Part shown: in pieces, positions 21,866 to 31,392 of the stretch
Layout of the letters: every line of letters begins with the position of its first letter
Position numbering within the stretch: the stretch's first letter is position 1
Origin: Adineta ricciae
Taxonomy: Eukaryota > Rotifera > Eurotatoria > Adinetida > Adinetidae
Length of the DNA: 64,000 bases
Assembly (NCBI GenBank): GCA_905250025.1
Contig: CAJNOJ010000004.1
Span: 930,001-994,000, forward strand
Direction of reading: 5' to 3'
Program-made: the position numbers and the translations under genes
The notes under the pieces: model-generated
Told to the model about the DNA's origin: nothing
What the model saw: only the letters and a program-made list of their open reading frames with translations
Databases searched by the model: none

Positions 21866-21903
21866 TGACTATTTGAGTTCGACCGTCATGCAGGTATCCG
21901 TCA

Positions 21904-22068
21904 AGAATGTCCTTTAGAAAATGTCCTTTAGAAAACGTCCTCAAGTTTTGGTCCTTTTAGGAAATGTCTTGTGTTGTAAATGGCCTTTTAAAAAATGTCC
22001 TTTAGAAATAGGCCTTTGTCATTTGGTCCTATGAAAAAATGTCCTCCATTATTGGAATGTCCTTTCGG
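21904..22068. repeat. Degenerate tandem repeat, about 11 units of 14-16 bases
   Basis: Units resemble AAATGTCCTTTAGA with variants such as AAACGTCCTCAAG, TTGGTCCTTTTAGG and AATAGGCCTTTGTC. It lies directly upstream of the coiled-coil gene and just left of an ambiguous base. No transposon ends were recognised around it. Confidence 0.7.
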
Positions 22069-22092
22069 TATAAAACAAAGAAACAGTCGATG

Positions 22093-22093
22093 N
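22093..22093. other. Single ambiguous base
   Basis: One N lies between the degenerate repeat and the first copy of the 37-base direct repeat; unlike the other N sites in the window, its two flanks are not copies of each other. Confidence 0.95.
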
Positions 22094-22130
22094 CGAATAT
22101 GGGAAGCTTTTACTCGAATATGGTGCCAGC
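22094..22130 (+). repeat. Direct repeat copy 1, coding-like
   Basis: Matches 22269-22305 at 34 of 37 bases by eye. One frame reads EYGKLLLEYGA followed by SILLKK and a stop. Confidence 0.7.
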
Positions 22131-22268
22131 ATTTTATTAAAAAAATGAAGTATTTTGTAATTTTTTTAACTATCGTTTCAACTACGGAAAATATAAACAC
22201 ACCATTAGATAGAGCTCGCCGAGTTCTACTTGGAACGCTGATTGGAACGGTTGGAACGCATTCCTAAA

Positions 22269-22305
22269 CGAATATGGAAAGCTTTTACTCGAATATGGTG
22301 CTAAC
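22269..22305 (+). repeat. Direct repeat copy 2, coding-like
   Basis: Second copy of the 37-base repeat. Its frame reads NEYGKLLLEYGANFTDV and continues to a stop after SSRDE at about 22353. Just upstream (22229-22258) are three copies of TTGGAACG-like sequence. It may be the tail of a small lost gene. Confidence 0.55.
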
Positions 22306-22704
22306 TTCACCGACGTCATAGATAAAGTGACTAAATCATCTCGAGACGAATGAAGGCAAGAAGTATACAACTCTCCTTCGATCTCTTTATATTTTTTAAT
22401 TAACCCATCGCTATACCCATTCGAAAAAGTACATCGTCATCCATGTCATAAAGAAATATAGTCACGTGAACCTATTGTGAAATACATCCTAATTATCGAA
22501 AATAAATAAGACGAATGATCATTTAAAACAAATGAGAATTAGTTGTCTTCAACCATCGATATATGTATGGTCTCTTATGATTTTATTGTAAAAATATTCA
22601 ACAACGAGAAAATAATTAAATAGCATCACAGGAAAGAGCAAGGCAAAGTAAATAAGCTAGAAAATAACAAAAAACTTCATATTTTTTCGTTTAAGACTCG
22701 AGAA
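22306..22704. other. Intergenic region
   Basis: No gene seen apart from the short coding-like tail noted at its left edge. AT-rich, with an AATAAATAAG run at about 22500. Confidence 0.5.
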
Positions 22705-24320
22705 TCAATTCTTATGGGCTCCATGCGAATCAAAATGAGCTAAGATGTGTCTACTAGGTAGACAAGCGACACCCGGATCGGCTCGAGGCATCTTTTTATG
22801 TTCTGCAATTTCCTTCCAAGGTGTCTGACGGACAAAACGAATTAATTTACAAATCTTATTTTCACTTCTTTCTTTTCCAGCAATTCCTTCTGTCATCATC
22901 GTTATATTTGCACCCACCACATCAGCAAATTGCTTTAATTTGTCGTCCAATGACATTTTCTTCAATTCAGCAATGTTCTTATTGTGTTTTTTATACCATA
23001 AATAAGATTCATACAATTTCTTATCGTTTCCAATACGTTTGATTTCCTCCGCAAGCTCTTTAATTGACGAATAATTAAAAATATTTATGTACGAATGATC
23101 AGGCATGTATCGGTGATAATCTGGTCGACCGTTATAACCAGCAACAATCGGTATCGAGCCAGATTCGACTGCTTTAACTAGTTTCTCTGTGACGTAATCA
23201 GCACAATTCGAATTTTCAATTGCAATAACAAACTTATATTTCTTATAAGCATTTGCATTATCAACCATTCGAGCACCATAACCTTGTCGGTTATTTAAAC
23301 ATCCACCATATGAATGAATTTTGATTTCTTTCATTAATGCTTGAACAAAATCTTGTCGACCATTATGAGCCTAAATGAAAACGTGAATTCTATCTCAATA
23401 GACTCTTTTATCTGTGCAATATCAACTTACATTACAATTTGAAATAATCCAAACAGCGTACGCGTCTTTATCTTTATCTTCGAAAGGCACACTTACTGGC
23501 GACAAGAGATCGACTAGATGTATATTCATATCAAAATAAGTTGCAGGTTCAGGATAACTATCATTTAGATTATAAGTCATGATAAAGTTGTATTTAGCCC
23601 AAGCAGAACCTGTGGAAGAATGTACTTCACTCTCCATAACGTACGCCATGGTGTATTGTTGCCGTTCGTTATTTATTTGTAAACGATCAAATGGTATACC
23701 CATGCCGGCTTGACCATCATGAGAGATAATGAAATCAATATCGTCAACACGATTTTGTTGCCGAGTCCAAGTGAATGTTGTGCCTGATGATGGACATTCG
23801 ACTTTTTCACCTTCGTTTGCACCTGAGCCGAAAAATCCGTTCCAATCAAGAACTAAAAAGTGTGTTTTCAATGAACGACCTTGTTCGTCTATCGGCCATC
23901 TGCCTTGTCTAGAAGAAAAAGAATATAAGACTGATTATGAAGGGAATAAAAGAAAGATGATTTTACCACATCATTACTTTTTTTCTCAAACAAATTTTCT
24001 CGTACTACTGCCTTTACTAATTACACTACTCATTTCACAAGTCAATCATTGATGCATAAGTTAACACATCAGATTTCAACGTACTTGTTTCCAGGAAGAA
24101 TCTTTTGAATTAACATTGGTATCGTTACTGCTGGTTCCGTCTTCGCTTTTGTTTTTCTCACATCGAGATATCCCGGATCTTTAATTGGCTTCTGCTGTCG
24201 ATGATTATTGACATTGAACAAAATGAAAGCTAAACTAAATAACGCACCAATTGTAAGTAAAAATGGTAATCGTCGTCGCGATCGACATAATGTGGACAAA
24301 GGACGAATAACTAGACGCAT
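22705..24320 (-). CDS. GT10 alpha-1,3-fucosyltransferase
   Basis: Exons 24320-24085, 23908-23431 and 23370-22705 give 459 residues. The start is MRLVIRPLST; an upstream in-frame extension has no ATG. A single signal-anchor helix (FLLTIGALFSLAFILF) predicts a type II Golgi protein with the catalytic domain in the lumen. The GT10 acceptor/donor motif is present as KFVIAIENSNCADYVTEKL followed by SGSIPIVAG, with RPDYHRYMPDHSYINI after it. Family members transfer fucose from GDP-fucose to glycans on glycoproteins and glycolipids. NLNDSYP carries an Asn-glycosylation sequon, and NYSS another. It is divergently arranged with OSCP1, 578 bases apart. Exact linkage specificity cannot be told. Confidence 0.88.
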
Positions 24321-24898
24321 TCTACATATCGATATGTCACAACTTGTCAAATGTGGATTTTAAATAAGGCACTGCATTGCTAGGTGTCTAAATGAAAAGA
24401 AAAACTACCTTCGCTTTATGTTTAGGCAAGCAAGTCGACAACCACTATACACGTTTTTTCTCTACTATTCTTTCACCTAGCTCGTGTGCGTTATTAAAAA
24501 AAAATCTCCTTTTTCTCCCTTTTCTTTTCTCTTTCATTTGATAGAATAATTACGAAGTTTGCGAGAGTGTCGAGAATGAAATGTTCTGTTCTTTTTCTTT
24601 TGGCGACGCGCAATATTTAACGTACGATTGAAAATGAACCGATACAAATTCATCATGAGTAATCTGTTCGAAAGAATGATTTTTTTTCATACTGTACACG
24701 ATGGGGTATCTTTTCGTTGATAAATTCAAGTTGAACACTCGATAAGAAAGATGAAACCGTTGTGATGCAATGCGCCATCTTTTGAAGGGAAGATGAACAT
24801 AAGAAGAGGATACACCACAACAGTATATTTAATGATGGCTGCAGAAAAATAAGACTTCGCCATTTAAGTCCTTCAAAAGTTTAACTTGCTTCGGAACC
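24321..24898. other. Intergenic, shared upstream region of fucosyltransferase and OSCP1
   Basis: Head-to-head arrangement. T/C-rich tract at 24495-24540. No coding exon recognised. Confidence 0.45.
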
Positions 24899-26571
24899 AT
24901 GTCTTTGAAAAGTTTTCCAATTATTTTCATCAATATGGGAGGCGAAATGGTATATATATTAGAGCAACGTTTATCCGCACAAGAGATTGTCGATCAAAAG
25001 GCAACTAAAGGTAGCTAGAATGAATAATTAATGATACACAACAGAGAATTTCGATTGATATTTAGTCATTAATGATATTGTCAGTGCAATGTTCAATGGG
25101 AAATTTATCGAAGAATTGTTTCGACCGCAAGAACTCTATCCGAAAAAAGCAGTGAAGCATATTTTTGAAAAAGTTGCTCATTCAAGCATCATGCGTTTGA
25201 ATGAAGCAAGTATGGACAAAGTACGTGTAGAGATCAGATTTCTTATCATTGGCGTATGCGTTTATATGTTTAGTTATATGATTTGATGACGATGTCTGTG
25301 AAATTTCAAATTATGCTCTGTCCATGTGCGTCGGACATTATGAAAGTAACGTACAATCATGTGAATTCTATGAGAAAACTGGTTCGTAGTTCGGCTGTAC
25401 TTGACCAATTGGACAAAGCATTCATTGCATTTAATAAGGTTTGTATTTGATTGATAATTAAGACAGACGATGTTGAAATTTGAATTGTTTAGCAATATGA
25501 ACGACTGAATGATGTGGAATGGTTACTAATTCGCGATACAATTCTATTCTTTTTCCAAGATATTCATATCCGAGTAAGTGATTGTACATTTGAGAGGTTA
25601 AGAAGAGATAAGTGCGCGTTTAAGGTATCGATTTTCTTACGAGAAAATTTACAAACTCAACATGGTCAATTCATTATGAATACAGATGGAATTGTTCCTA
25701 CTGGTTTTCAACCTCCCGGTGAAATTCGGTAGGAATGCGCAAAAAAAGATTCTTCTAAATTGTCATCAGTTGTTGTCTAGAACATACAAACGTGGCCGTT
25801 TAAATCATACGCAAACATTCGATGCTGGTGAACGTCATGAACCACCCGATGAGACACGTACTTTTCGTTTAGGTTTAAATATGTAAGAGATCCATCTTTG
25901 CAGACACTCATTCTCAAATATTTTTTTTTGCCAGTTACTCAAAGAGTAAAAACGCAGATGCTAATCTGTTAAGTGACACAGTTGTCCGTCATCCACCGGT
26001 ACAAGTTAGTGCTTCATCAGATATCGTACGTAAAGATTTTCGATGTAATTCTCCCAACAAAAACTCGCTTTCCTTTGTTAGGAAATGATTAATCCTGATC
26101 CGAAGATGATTGCTCAATTAAATTTACTTTCCGATCTCATTGGAAGTAGCTCAAGTGGCGATTCATCACGATCTGGTATTGTTAAGTTATCATTGTTCGA
26201 CGATGATGAAGACGATGAAGAAGATATTCGTCGATCGTGAGCACTTGTCTCTTTTTTTTCTCTCATGCTTCCGACTGATATCTGCTCTAGGCACACAACT
26301 CATGTACAAACTTCATCAAGAGACCATCGACCGAAAAATGAGGATATCACAATCGATGTATCGAATGTAAGTTTAAGAGAAGTAGAAAAGATTATTCACA
26401 CAGTCGATCTATGTTATTTAGCGAAATCGAAATGCACGATTGACTAATGTACTACATGATTTGGATTTTGACAATCCGCCAGCGCGGCATGGACGGAAGA
26501 ATTATGACGATGACGATGATTTATGTTCAATGATGGATCGCTTACCAAACAGTGGCAATAAGCGACGTTAA
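24899..26571 (+). CDS. OSCP1: OSCP1 homologue
   Basis: Multi-exon gene starting MSLKSFPIIFINMGGEMVYIL and ending NSGNKRR. Landmarks match human OSCP1 as recalled: EQRLSAQEI, FNGKFIEELFRPQELYPKKA, AHSSIMRLNEASMDKLYDL, LCPCASDIMKVTYNH, FFFQDIHIRVS, IFLRENLQTQHGQF and, in the C-terminal part, KMIAQLNLLSDLIG followed by an acidic DDDEDDEEDIRR tail and a final DDLCSMMDRL like the family's LLAMMDEL. OSCP1 (Oxy-regulated 1, NOR1) is linked to organic solute uptake and to ciliated and testis tissues; its biochemistry is unclear. Introns are short. It faces the CEP43-like gene tail to tail across 370 bases. Confidence 0.9.
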
Positions 26572-26941
26572 ACTCGCTCTCTTTGTTGTGCGATTTTGAT
26601 TTGTAGTAACTTTGATGTGTAATATGATCAATGTCAGCAGCATATTTTTGAACAAGTAAACAAACGCAATTGTTATGGAATTTTCAAATGGATGTTGTCT
26701 TTGTACGTCTTTAGTATCTATCTTTATGAAATAAAATCAGAAAATAATCTATTGCATCAGCACAAATAGATTTTTATTGACAATTCGCATGAGAAAAGCT
26801 CTTCAAGACATTAATTCATTCGTTAACAAAATTGCATTACAGTAAAGACAATAAAAACGGATTTTAGTATCAGTCAACTAACTAACATACGACACATCAA
26901 GACATGTGAAGAAAAAAGAGAAACGAACAATGTTAAAATTC
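26572..26941. other. Intergenic region between convergent genes
   Basis: Holds the two 3' ends only; AATAAAATC at about 26731 is a possible polyadenylation signal for OSCP1. Confidence 0.5.
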
Positions 26942-28295
26942 TTATAAATCTTCCAAAAAGTCAATATGAGCCGATGGTGATGGTGAAGCTTTATCGACGG
27001 TGACATCATCAATACTACTGATTTGACTCATACTTTCATCATCGTATTCAATTGGAATATCTTTATTTCCATTCGTTGATGTTTTTTGTATTGTTGTTCT
27101 TGTTCGTGGTGTTTCATCGTCGCCTCCGCCACCGCCAATGATATCTTCGATGTTTTTCAAACGATTCAATACAGCAGGTGTTGCATTACGACGAGAGAAG
27201 AGCGATGAGGTCGTGTCGTCATCGTCGTCATTCGCACTATTGTTATTGAAATTCAATAATGGTGGTGGTAAGATATCGCTGCTCTTCTTCGCACCATTCT
27301 TATTCAAATCTTGTGTGGTCGGCAATTGAAAATCGTAGACATGTTTGCGCGGATTCTCGGAAGATGAAGTTGATATCGATGATGAATTTGATTCGGATGG
27401 TGGAGATGTTGAACGACGAGCACGAGTAGTTATTTGACCGTTATTCGTACCATTTCGCGCAGACAATGGTTGTATTTGCGTACTATATAGCGTAGAAATG
27501 AACGAACGAAGATTCTTGAGGCTGAAAACCGGACTTACACAGGTGAATTTGGTTTCATCGGACTTGTCTGTGATGTTAACGCTTGATTACAGGCTTGCAA
27601 CCATTTCAAACAAATCTGTTCGTAATCCATTTTTGCCATAGATGTTGATGAATGTGAAAGAGTTTTATTAAGAAAAGCTTCGAGCACCGTTGTATCGAAT
27701 GCTGGTGAAAACAACGAACGAAAATGCTCTCGTACACGATTGATATCATTGATTTTTTCACCTGAAAATTTCATATCTATTGATTGTTTAATGTGATCGG
27801 GGAGAGAAGTGACTCTTTCTACCTACGAAGACAAGCACTTCATTCGTAATCATTTTCGATCTATTTCAATCTTACTCGATTATTGCTTTGATTAAGTAAT
27901 ACATGCAAGATGGGTTGTGATCGATTTTGCACTGTATCGAGATGTAATTCTTCTACTAATTCACTATGCGTCAAAGGCGATGGATGATTTGGACCGGATG
28001 TTTCCACTTTGAATACATCGTGCGTATAAAGTAATCGTGATTGTTCTAACCAGTCGAGAACAAGTGCACGACATATACGACCTGTAGTCCCTTCGTAACC
28101 AGGTGTATGTGTTCCATTAGACGGATTGGATGCTTTTTCAATTGTTTTAAAAACAGCAGCACGCAGTTGAGCTTTTAAACGTGTGATCAAGCCGTCACGT
28201 TCAAGTGATTGATAGACTAATTCGCGTAGTTCAGTGTCATTCTCATTTCGTTGATCGAGAAGATCATCGCCGATTGCCGTACTATCTGCAGACAT
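26942..28295 (-). CDS. CEP43: CEP43 (FGFR1OP/FOP) centrosomal protein
   Basis: Minus-strand exons from ATG at 28295; the second exon starts at 27832 (VERVTSLPDHIKQS) and the third at about 27484. The N-terminus TELRELVYQSLERDGLITRLKAQLRAAVF is the TOF segment and the following GRICRALVLDWLEQSRLLYTHDVFKVET is the LisH dimerisation motif, as in FOP. The middle is Ser/Thr-rich and disordered with acidic runs. A short C-terminal motif PAVLNRLKNIEDIIG parallels FOP's VLKDLKLISDKIG, and the end HIDFLEDL parallels its YLEDV tail. FOP binds CEP350 and EB1 at centrosomes and centriolar satellites and is needed for ciliogenesis. It is divergent from the GDPD gene with 271 bases between start codons. 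Confidence 0.88.
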
Positions 28296-28566
28296 AGTCA
28301 GTTTAATTAATCAACTGCGAATGAGTGAAACGTGAACAATACCATGACAACAATGGTCGAACTTTCCATTGGTCAAGAAATTTTTGCCAATTTGACTTAG
28401 AATTTTTTTTCGCACGATTTCTCTGATATAGTATTGTAGAACTATGGTTTTTCTTCGAACTTTTCAAGACAAATCAACTGATGATAGATGTCGCCAGAGC
28501 AACTACTACTCATTTACTCAAATGACAAGGTTATTGATCAGATTTGCTGGTATTCAAATCTGATTA
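28296..28566. promoter_or_regulatory. Short bidirectional upstream region
   Basis: The 271 bases between the start codons of CEP43 and the GDPD gene must hold both promoters. No specific element was recognised. Confidence 0.4.
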
Positions 28567-30068
28567 ATGTCCCTGTTTGTCGTTTGTACAACGGTTGCAA
28601 CCGTTTATGCTCTCTCATCTTTCATTTTCTTACGTAAACCACATTTCATCCATCGAAGACGACGACCTACATTCATCGTTCGAAACATCGCACATCGTGG
28701 AGGTGATTATCAAACCTTTTAAATGAATTTTTCTCTACTATTCATGTTTTACATAGGAGCGGCCGAATTTCATGAAAATTCCCTACTTGCATTCGACAAG
28801 TATAATGAAATTATTTGGAAAAACGTAATCTATCTCGTTTTATTCCAGAGGATTAGCCAATGGAGTGGAGATGCTGGAATTAGATTGTCATTTGACAAAA
28901 GATCATCAAGTCGTTGTACACCATGATCCGTCATTACACAGAACTACAGGTCATCTAGGATATATTAAAGATATTGAATATGCTGTGAGTGAGAACGACT
29001 AGATTATTGCATTAAATGATATTTTATTGTAGAAATTGCCTGCGATCAATAATAAAATACAACTTTATTGTGATTCAGGTGAGAAATTTGTCGAATGAGC
29101 TTCTATTTAGACTTAAAATTTATTTTTTTTTCTGGTAGATCTTACTATCTCTTGTGATAACAGTCCTTCAAATTCTGATCTATTACGTATACCATTGTTA
29201 AAAGATGTTTTTGCACGTTATCCAACAACTCCGATCAACATCGACATTAAAGTCAACGATGATGAATTGATCAAACAAGTAGCACAACCAGGGAATGAAA
29301 TTTCTACTCACTCCTTTACATTTAGGTTTCAGATCTCATACAAAAATACCGACGAGAACATATTACCATATGGGGAAGTTTCAGTCATACGGTATGTCGA
29401 AAATTAACTCTGCAAGTACGAATGAAATATTTATTTGACAACTTCTCAAAACTCTACATCCTATGTTCATCTTCAGAATCCTCGTATCATTCGGTTCTGT
29501 TCATTCAAAGAAGCAGCATATGTTGTTTTTGCTTATTGGACTGGCCTATTACCATTTCTTCCATTGACACCTGGTATGGAATATCAATGAAACATTTCTT
29601 AAAATAATTCCCATCTGTTATTCATACAGGCGCATTCGAAGTACCTATTCCTGGCGAAGTCTTTCAGTATGCATAGCAGCACTTCGTTAAATTGCTTCAT
29701 ATTGTATCGAATTATTTAGAAAGTTTACCGAGAATATAAATTGGAAGTACAAAATCATTCTTTACTTAGCCGAACGGTAGATATTCGAATTTGATTTTCA
29801 CGATGAATTATCTCAAGAATTGATTTAGGATATTAAACAATAAATCCATGTTTGCGCATTTACAACGACGTGGAATACCAGTATGTTGTTCCTTCGCTGT
29901 CATATTCATCATCTGTCCTCCTTTATTCAGGTTTACGTTTGGATATTGAACAATGATCGAGAGTTTCAGTATGCCTTCACAGAAATGGGTGTCACTGGTG
30001 TGATGACTGATTATCCGACAAGATTGCAAAAATACCTAGCCACGAATCAACATGACTATCTTCTCTAA
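28567..30068 (+). CDS. GDPD-type glycerophosphodiester phosphodiesterase with N-terminal anchor
   Basis: About nine exons from ATG at 28567 to TAA at 30066-30068. An N-terminal helix (FVVCTTVATVYALSSFIFFL) is followed by the GDPD core: IAHRGGAAEFHENSLLAF, GLANGVEMLELDCHLTKD and VVHHDPSLHRTTG, which include the catalytic His pair and the metal-binding Glu and Asp residues. Later landmarks are INIDIKVNDDELI and, near the end, RRGIPVYVWILNND and GVTGVMTDYPTRL. Members of the GDPD1/3 group hydrolyse glycerophosphodiesters or lysophospholipids at ER membranes; which substrate applies here is unknown. The second intron uses a GTATAA donor (28799 region), required by frame. Confidence 0.9.
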
Positions 30069-30537
30069 CATTCTGTTTGCCTTTTTCTTTCTCTCCGTCT
30101 ACTCTTATACATTCTAGTCATAAGATAAAGCGGACAAATTCAGTTCTTCTATTTATTTATTTTTTTTCTTAATAAAACATCAATCGAGAGCATATCTTCT
30201 TTGCATATGATATATAACTGATAAACTTGAATTGTATTTACTTAACATCAACCGCGAAAATTTCTTGTTGTCAAGAGAATGTGGGGCGTAGCGGGTTTCG
30301 AGAGCATGACTTCATTGTCCGATGGGTTGTTTTCTTTCGAAGATATCGAACTTTGTATTCAGCTATTTGATAAGAGATTTATTTACTTATTCTTCTCATT
30401 AGTCTATATAAACACAAGATTAGAATGCATTCGTACCGCACTCACTTTCATCGACTTTTCGCGTATCTAAACAGGTAACATCGCAGTCTTCCTACGGTGT
30501 CATATAATGTATTGCTTGAGTCGTTTAGAAAGCACAC
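30069..30537. other. Intergenic region
   Basis: No coding exon recognised. Contains AATAAAAC at about 30169, probably the GDPD polyadenylation signal, and an acceptor-like TCGTTTAG at about 30521-30528 before the next start codon. Confidence 0.5.
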
Positions 30538-30987
30538 ATGGCCAACGCCCGAACTGATGCTATCATCGATGCTTGGAAAAGCAAAGCTGGCTTAACTTTA
30601 TCAGCTGAAGAAGAGCAAAAGGTAGGAATATTCGATCGTACATGTCTCGTATTGATTTGTTTTGATTAGCTTAAAGCCTGGTTCGCTGGTGCTGCTGAAC
30701 GCATCCAAACTCGTCGTGAAGGTGGCAAAAAACTTTTCGTCGAATTGACTGCCGCCGTTGAAAGCAACGACAGTGCTAAAGCTGATGAATTGTTGAAAAA
30801 ATTACGTGAAGGTTTCCGTCAACTCTCTGAAGGTCGCGAAAAAGCTCTTGACGAATTCGACAACATCCTTTCAGCAGATCAACGTGCACGCATTGTTGTT
30901 GCTGCTGTCAAACAAGCCAAAGAATCTGGCCGCCCAGTTGAACATATCATCGATCAACTCTTTTCAGAATCAAACGAATCACAATAA
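30538..30987 (+). CDS. Small all-helical protein resembling bacterial Spy/CpxP chaperones
   Basis: Exons 30538-30621 and 30670-30987 give 133 residues with no signal peptide. It is one charged helical bundle: IIDAWKSKAGLTLSAEEEQK, KAWFAGAAERIQTRREGG, LTAAVESNDSAKADELLKKL, REGFRQLSEGREKALDEFD, then NILSADQRARIVVAAV. The pattern of an acidic spacer followed by a conserved L-S/T-x-x-Q-R-A near the end is that of the LTxxQ fold of Spy/CpxP, periplasmic ATP-independent chaperones of bacteria. Without a leader it would act in the cytosol. Codons are markedly richer in C-ending choices (GCC, AAC, CGC, GAC) than in neighbouring genes, as in highly expressed genes. An acceptor-like TTTAG lies 9-13 bases before the ATG. 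Function here is unknown; the family link is by pattern only. Confidence 0.75.
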
Positions 30988-31392
30988 AAGATCAACACCA
31001 AATAATGGCAAAAATTTCCTTCTAGTACTTTTATAGTTCATCATTTTCTATTTTTGCCTCTATGAGCAAATAAAAGAATATTCGTAACAACCTTAAAGGA
31101 CAATATCACTTTCATCTTTCTGACTGAGCATGACAGATGTCGCTCGTTGATGCTAATGACATCTTAACTCTATTTCTGGTTTTCTCCTTGCAAACTGTTA
31201 TCTAATCGTACAAGTTCGAGTTCTATGATGAAAATTTCGAATTTTTCTAGATAAAGTTCGCATTGATATTATCATTGGTAGTATTTTTGTCGCATGGTAA
31301 ATTGCAGAAGTAAAAAGACCTTTGCACTGCTCTGTTTCACTGAATGATAACGCTTTGTGGTCGAATTCAATTATAGTATAGATCATTTAAAA
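30988..31392. other. Intergenic region
   Basis: No coding exon recognised; carries AATAAAAGA at about 31070 as a likely polyadenylation signal of the preceding gene. Confidence 0.5.

Noticed and set aside
30279-30470. Small frame MWGVAGFES... upstream of the Spy-like gene
   Set aside because: No homology recognised, poor composition and it lies in the probable promoter.
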